Below, in pieces: positions 61,574-64,000 of a stretch of DNA of 64,000 nt. Position 1 is the stretch's first letter, and each line of letters starts with the position of its first letter. Made by a program: the position numbers and the translations under genes. Below the pieces are notes generated by a model. It worked only from the letters and a program-made list of their open reading frames with translations. It was not told the DNA's origin and made no database searches. The stretch is from contig NZ_JBBOOK010000002.1 in NCBI RefSeq assembly GCF_038003045.1, forward strand, positions 682,001 through 746,000. Reading direction: 5' to 3'. Source of the stretch: Sporosarcina sp. FSL W7-1349. GTDB lineage: Bacteria; Bacillota; Bacilli; Bacillales_A; Planococcaceae.

Positions 61574-62785
61574 TTATCCTTTGTTATTCACTTTGGTCTT
61601 ATAGTTTTTGTAGCCATGGAACTGATCGATAAATGTAAAGTCTTGGGATGTGCGATTTTCTAAAATGGTATTGCGAAGCAAAATCGTTTCCGGTCTTTCT
61701 GCATGGATGATTTCTCCCCACATCCGTGCATTATTTTGAACGAACGCAGTTCTCGGAATACGCTCTTCTTGGTATTTCTTGAATGCTTCTTCCACAGTGC
61801 TGTTTTCTTCAATCATATCAGCGAGGTACGCGGCATCTTCCAATGCTTGACAACCGCCTTGTGCCAAATATTGAAGCATGGAGTGTGCTGCATCGCCCAA
61901 TAATGTCACGCGGCCTTCTGTCCAGTTGGAAATTGGAACCCGATCATACATCGGCCATCTTTTTTGACGTTGAATGAAGGAAATAGCGGTTTGCACTAGA
62001 TCGCAAGTTCCAGCAAACACTTCGTCCATTTCTTCCGGCGTGCCCCAGTCGTCCGTTTTCTCAATCTCTTTGCGGTATTGGTTACTTTTGAACACGACCA
62101 CTTGGTTGTACAGCTCGCCGCGACGAACTGGATATTGAACAAGATGAAGATTCGGCCCGATCCACATATACACATCATCCAGATTGCCGATATTCGTCAC
62201 TTCTTCCATCGGGATTGCTCCACGGTATGCGACATATTCCGAGCAGACCGGCTCGTCATCACTGAAAAGTGGGCGCACTTTGGACCAGATGCCGTCTGCA
62301 CCGACGACTGCCATTCCAGTATGGACATTTCCGTTTGCCGCCGTGACCGTCACTTGGTCACCGTCCTGTTCCGTTTTGACGATCGAGTGGTCTGTATGCA
62401 ATTCAATGTACGAGTTTTCCAAGCAAGCTTCATAGAGTGCTTTGTGTAGATCCGAACGGTGCAAGACAATATACGGAGCCCCGTAGCGCTCTTTGTACAC
62501 ATCGCCTAAATCCAATGCAGATAGCTCTTCTCCTGTGAAAGCGTCCATCAGAACAAGCCTTTTCGGGAATACTGCGATATCGTTGATCCGGTCCATTACA
62601 CCAAGGCGTTGGAGTACATTTGTGGCGTTCGCCGCGAGTTGGATTCCCGCCCCGATTTCCAAAAACTCAGGGGCTTGCTCCAATACTTTTACGTATTGAT
62701 TCGTTTGCGCGAGACCTAAGGCAGTGGCAAGACCGCCGATTCCTCCGCCGATTACGATGAACGGATTGTTTTTACTGTTTCCCAT
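61574..62785 (-). CDS. FAD-dependent 3-hydroxybenzoate 6-monooxygenase
   Basis: The product is 403 aa. A class A flavoprotein hydroxylase: FAD site PFIVIGGGIGGLATALGLAQ at residue 8, the VVGADGIWSKVR (DG) motif near 165, and the second FAD/ribityl site RVTLLGDAAHSMLQYLAQGGCQALEDA near 285. The GAGIQLAANATNVLQRLGV stretch is shared with salicylate and 3-hydroxybenzoate 6-hydroxylases. Placement after gentisate dioxygenase supports 3-hydroxybenzoate to gentisate with NADH and O2. Confidence 0.88.
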   Translation of the reverse strand: MGNSKNNPFIVIGGGIGGLATALGLAQTNQYVKVLEQAPEFLEIGAGIQLAANATNVLQRLGVMDRINDIAVFPKRLVLMDAFTGEELSALDLGDVYKERYGAPYIVLHRSDLHKALYEACLENSYIELHTDHSIVKTEQDGDQVTVTAANGNVHTGMAVVGADGIWSKVRPLFSDDEPVCSEYVAYRGAIPMEEVTNIGNLDDVYMWIGPNLHLVQYPVRRGELYNQVVVFKSNQYRKEIEKTDDWGTPEEMDEVFAGTCDLVQTAISFIQRQKRWPMYDRVPISNWTEGRVTLLGDAAHSMLQYLAQGGCQALEDAAYLADMIEENSTVEEAFKKYQEERIPRTAFVQNNARMWGEIIHAERPETILLRNTILENRTSQDFTFIDQFHGYKNYKTKVNNKG

Positions 62786-62823
62786 AGGATGACCTCCAAA
62801 TTTAAAAATAAATTAATTTGATG

Positions 62824-62865
62824 AAAAGGGGAGACCCCTCGTGGCGGACCAGAGGGGGACCTCCC
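62824..62865 (-). terminator. Hairpin between gentisate dioxygenase and hydroxylase genes
   Basis: GGGGAGACCCCTC / GAGGGGGACCTCCC can form a strong stem; on the minus strand CTTTTC follows. It may partly terminate transcription or set relative expression of the two genes. Confidence 0.55.
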
Positions 62866-62883
62866 AAAATATACACGAGCGGC

Positions 62884-64000
62884 TTATCTGAATGCTGCTT
62901 TAAATTCGCCTGTGACTTCTTGGAATCCATTATTCGCTTCCATTTTCTCTTCTTGTTCTAGCTCAAAACGATCCATGATCGGCAAGTCGTTGACAGAGAA
63001 GAGATAGGAATCTTCAGAGGCAACATGCTCATACCAAGCCCAGTTCGGAACAACGAAATAGTCGCCTTTTTTCCAATCGAAGCGCACGCCGTTGATGACG
63101 GTGTAACCGGAACCTTTATGTGCATGATAGATTGTCGAATGAGTATGACGAAGCGCTTTTGTATGGAAATCTTTCGGCAGGAACTGCATACGGGAGCCCA
63201 TTGTCGGGTTCGCCGATTTTCCTGTCGATGGGTTGATGTATTCAATTGCAAAGCCGTGATTCGGATCCGGGTCAAAATTCATCAAGCCCTTGATCGCGTC
63301 GACCGTGCGGCTCCATTTATAGTTCGCAAGCGGAGCAACGGTATATTTGTCGTCTCCGACCGGACGCATCATGCCGCCAGCATAGCGAAGCTCGGAGAAA
63401 TTATCCGGAACATTCGGCTGTTGCAGGCCATCCGCGTAGGGCTCAAAGAATGTACCGCCTATAGAGTAGATTGTCGGGATATCCAACGCATCCATCCAGA
63501 TCATCGGTTTGTCGCCGACATGACCGTGGCCATGCCACAAGGTTTTCGGTGTGATGAGGAAGTCTCCTTCCTGCATATATACCCGCTCTCCTTGAACGAT
63601 CGTATAAGCCCCTTCCCCTTCGGAAATGAAACGAAGGGCGCTTTGCGAGTGACGATGGGATGGTGCTTCCTCACCAGGAAGAAGCAACTGGACGGCCGCG
63701 TAAAGCGTTTGTGTAGTTGACGCCCAACCCCAAGGCTGGCGATACGTCAAACCCGGGTTTTGGAAATAGATCGCACGGCGTTCTCCCCCGCGTTCCGGTG
63801 TGAAAATCTCGGAAGCTTCCATTAACTTTTTATGCAGAAGCTCTGCGCTCCAAAGGTATGCTTCCGCATGTGGTTTCGGTGATTTATTCATGATTTCCGG
63901 AATCGCTTCCCAAAGCGGACCAAGATTGTATTGCTGGATATCTTTTGTGAAGTCTTTAACCGTATCACTCTTCATGAACTCTTTAACATCAACATTTTGT
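62884..64000 (-). CDS. Gentisate 1,2-dioxygenase, N-terminus beyond the window
   Basis: The frame from the stop at 62884 stays open through ATG 63975 to the window edge (NVDVKEFMKSDTVKDF), and no ribosome site precedes that ATG, so the true start is probably outside. It is a bicupin: the first cupin has SHRHSQSALRFISEGEGAYTIVQGERVYMQEGDFLITPKTLWHGHGH (His ligands of Fe), the second LRHTHSTIYHAHKGSGYTVINGVRFDWKKGDYFVVPNWAWYEH. The enzyme opens gentisate to maleylpyruvate with O2. The 3-hydroxybenzoate hydroxylase follows it. Confidence 0.93.
   Translation of the reverse strand, partial: QNVDVKEFMKSDTVKDFTKDIQQYNLGPLWEAIPEIMNKSPKPHAEAYLWSAELLHKKLMEASEIFTPERGGERRAIYFQNPGLTYRQPWGWASTTQTLYAAVQLLLPGEEAPSHRHSQSALRFISEGEGAYTIVQGERVYMQEGDFLITPKTLWHGHGHVGDKPMIWMDALDIPTIYSIGGTFFEPYADGLQQPNVPDNFSELRYAGGMMRPVGDDKYTVAPLANYKWSRTVDAIKGLMNFDPDPNHGFAIEYINPSTGKSANPTMGSRMQFLPKDFHTKALRHTHSTIYHAHKGSGYTVINGVRFDWKKGDYFVVPNWAWYEHVASEDSYLFSVNDLPIMDRFELEQEEKMEANNGFQEVTGEFKAAFR

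Overview
The window looks like a chromosomal stretch of a Bacillota bacterium of the Bacillales, probably Planococcaceae/Sporosarcina-like. The reasons are AGGAGG-type ribosome sites with some GTG/TTG starts, a trpEDCFBA operon without trpG behind a T-box leader, PucR- and LytTR-type regulators, and a group IIC intron whose ends closely resemble the Oceanobacillus intron. This assignment is inference; no rRNA or tRNA gene is present.

Layout. 1-3.4 kb holds a partial DUF4003-type gene, an AAC(3)-family acetyltransferase, and a wrecked corner: mazE followed by an 11-codon stump of mazF, cut by an IS605/IS1341-type tnpB. That tnpB is itself truncated and joined to a relic of a second, diverged trpA. 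3.4-9.7 kb is the trp operon (minus strand) with terminator, tRNA-Trp T-box leader and a sigma-A promoter.

9.7-40 kb is the main discovery: a catabolic island that appears to carry its own sigma-54 circuit. It encodes a sigma-54 factor (RpoN), a PrpR-N/PAS/AAA+/Fis activator with a GAFTGA motif, and at least five -24/-12 promoters with exact GG-N10-GC spacing. Pairs of a GTTTCA-N3/4-TGAAAC-like element about 20-21 bp apart look like activator sites. The controlled genes encode an alcohol dehydrogenase, two aldehyde dehydrogenases, two SDRs, an NDP-forming acyl-CoA synthetase, two acyl-CoA dehydrogenases, an enoyl-CoA hydratase, a CoA transferase, a thiolase, a 3-hydroxyacyl-CoA dehydrogenase and ETF. 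They also encode a luciferase-like flavin monooxygenase, two flavin reductases, a stand-alone riboflavin kinase with an unknown C-terminal domain, a phosphotriesterase-like lactonase, a DctPQM TRAP importer and a metallo-beta-lactamase-fold hydrolase. My reading is that TRAP-imported acids or ketones are oxygenated by a reduced-FMN enzyme, opened by a lactonase, oxidised to an acid and beta-oxidised, with a dedicated FMN supply. The substrate is not identifiable from sequence.

The right edge of the island is scarred. A frameshifted GAF-PucR regulator and an N-terminally truncated M20 amidohydrolase meet head to head at about 41.435 kb. 42.4-50.3 kb is ordinary chromosome: an RluF-like pseudouridine synthase, MgtE, an NAD(P)-binding protein, a CoA transferase, a LytTR regulator and an MFS permease. 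It is interspersed with three intergenic arrays of 20-21 bp repeats and a GC-rich dispersed hairpin element. 50.3-52.2 kb is a group IIC intron sitting directly behind the terminator of a thiolase gene. 52.3-59.0 kb is a second beta-oxidation operon. A large GAF-PucR regulator follows, then a 3-hydroxybenzoate 6-hydroxylase and a gentisate 1,2-dioxygenase that runs off the window.
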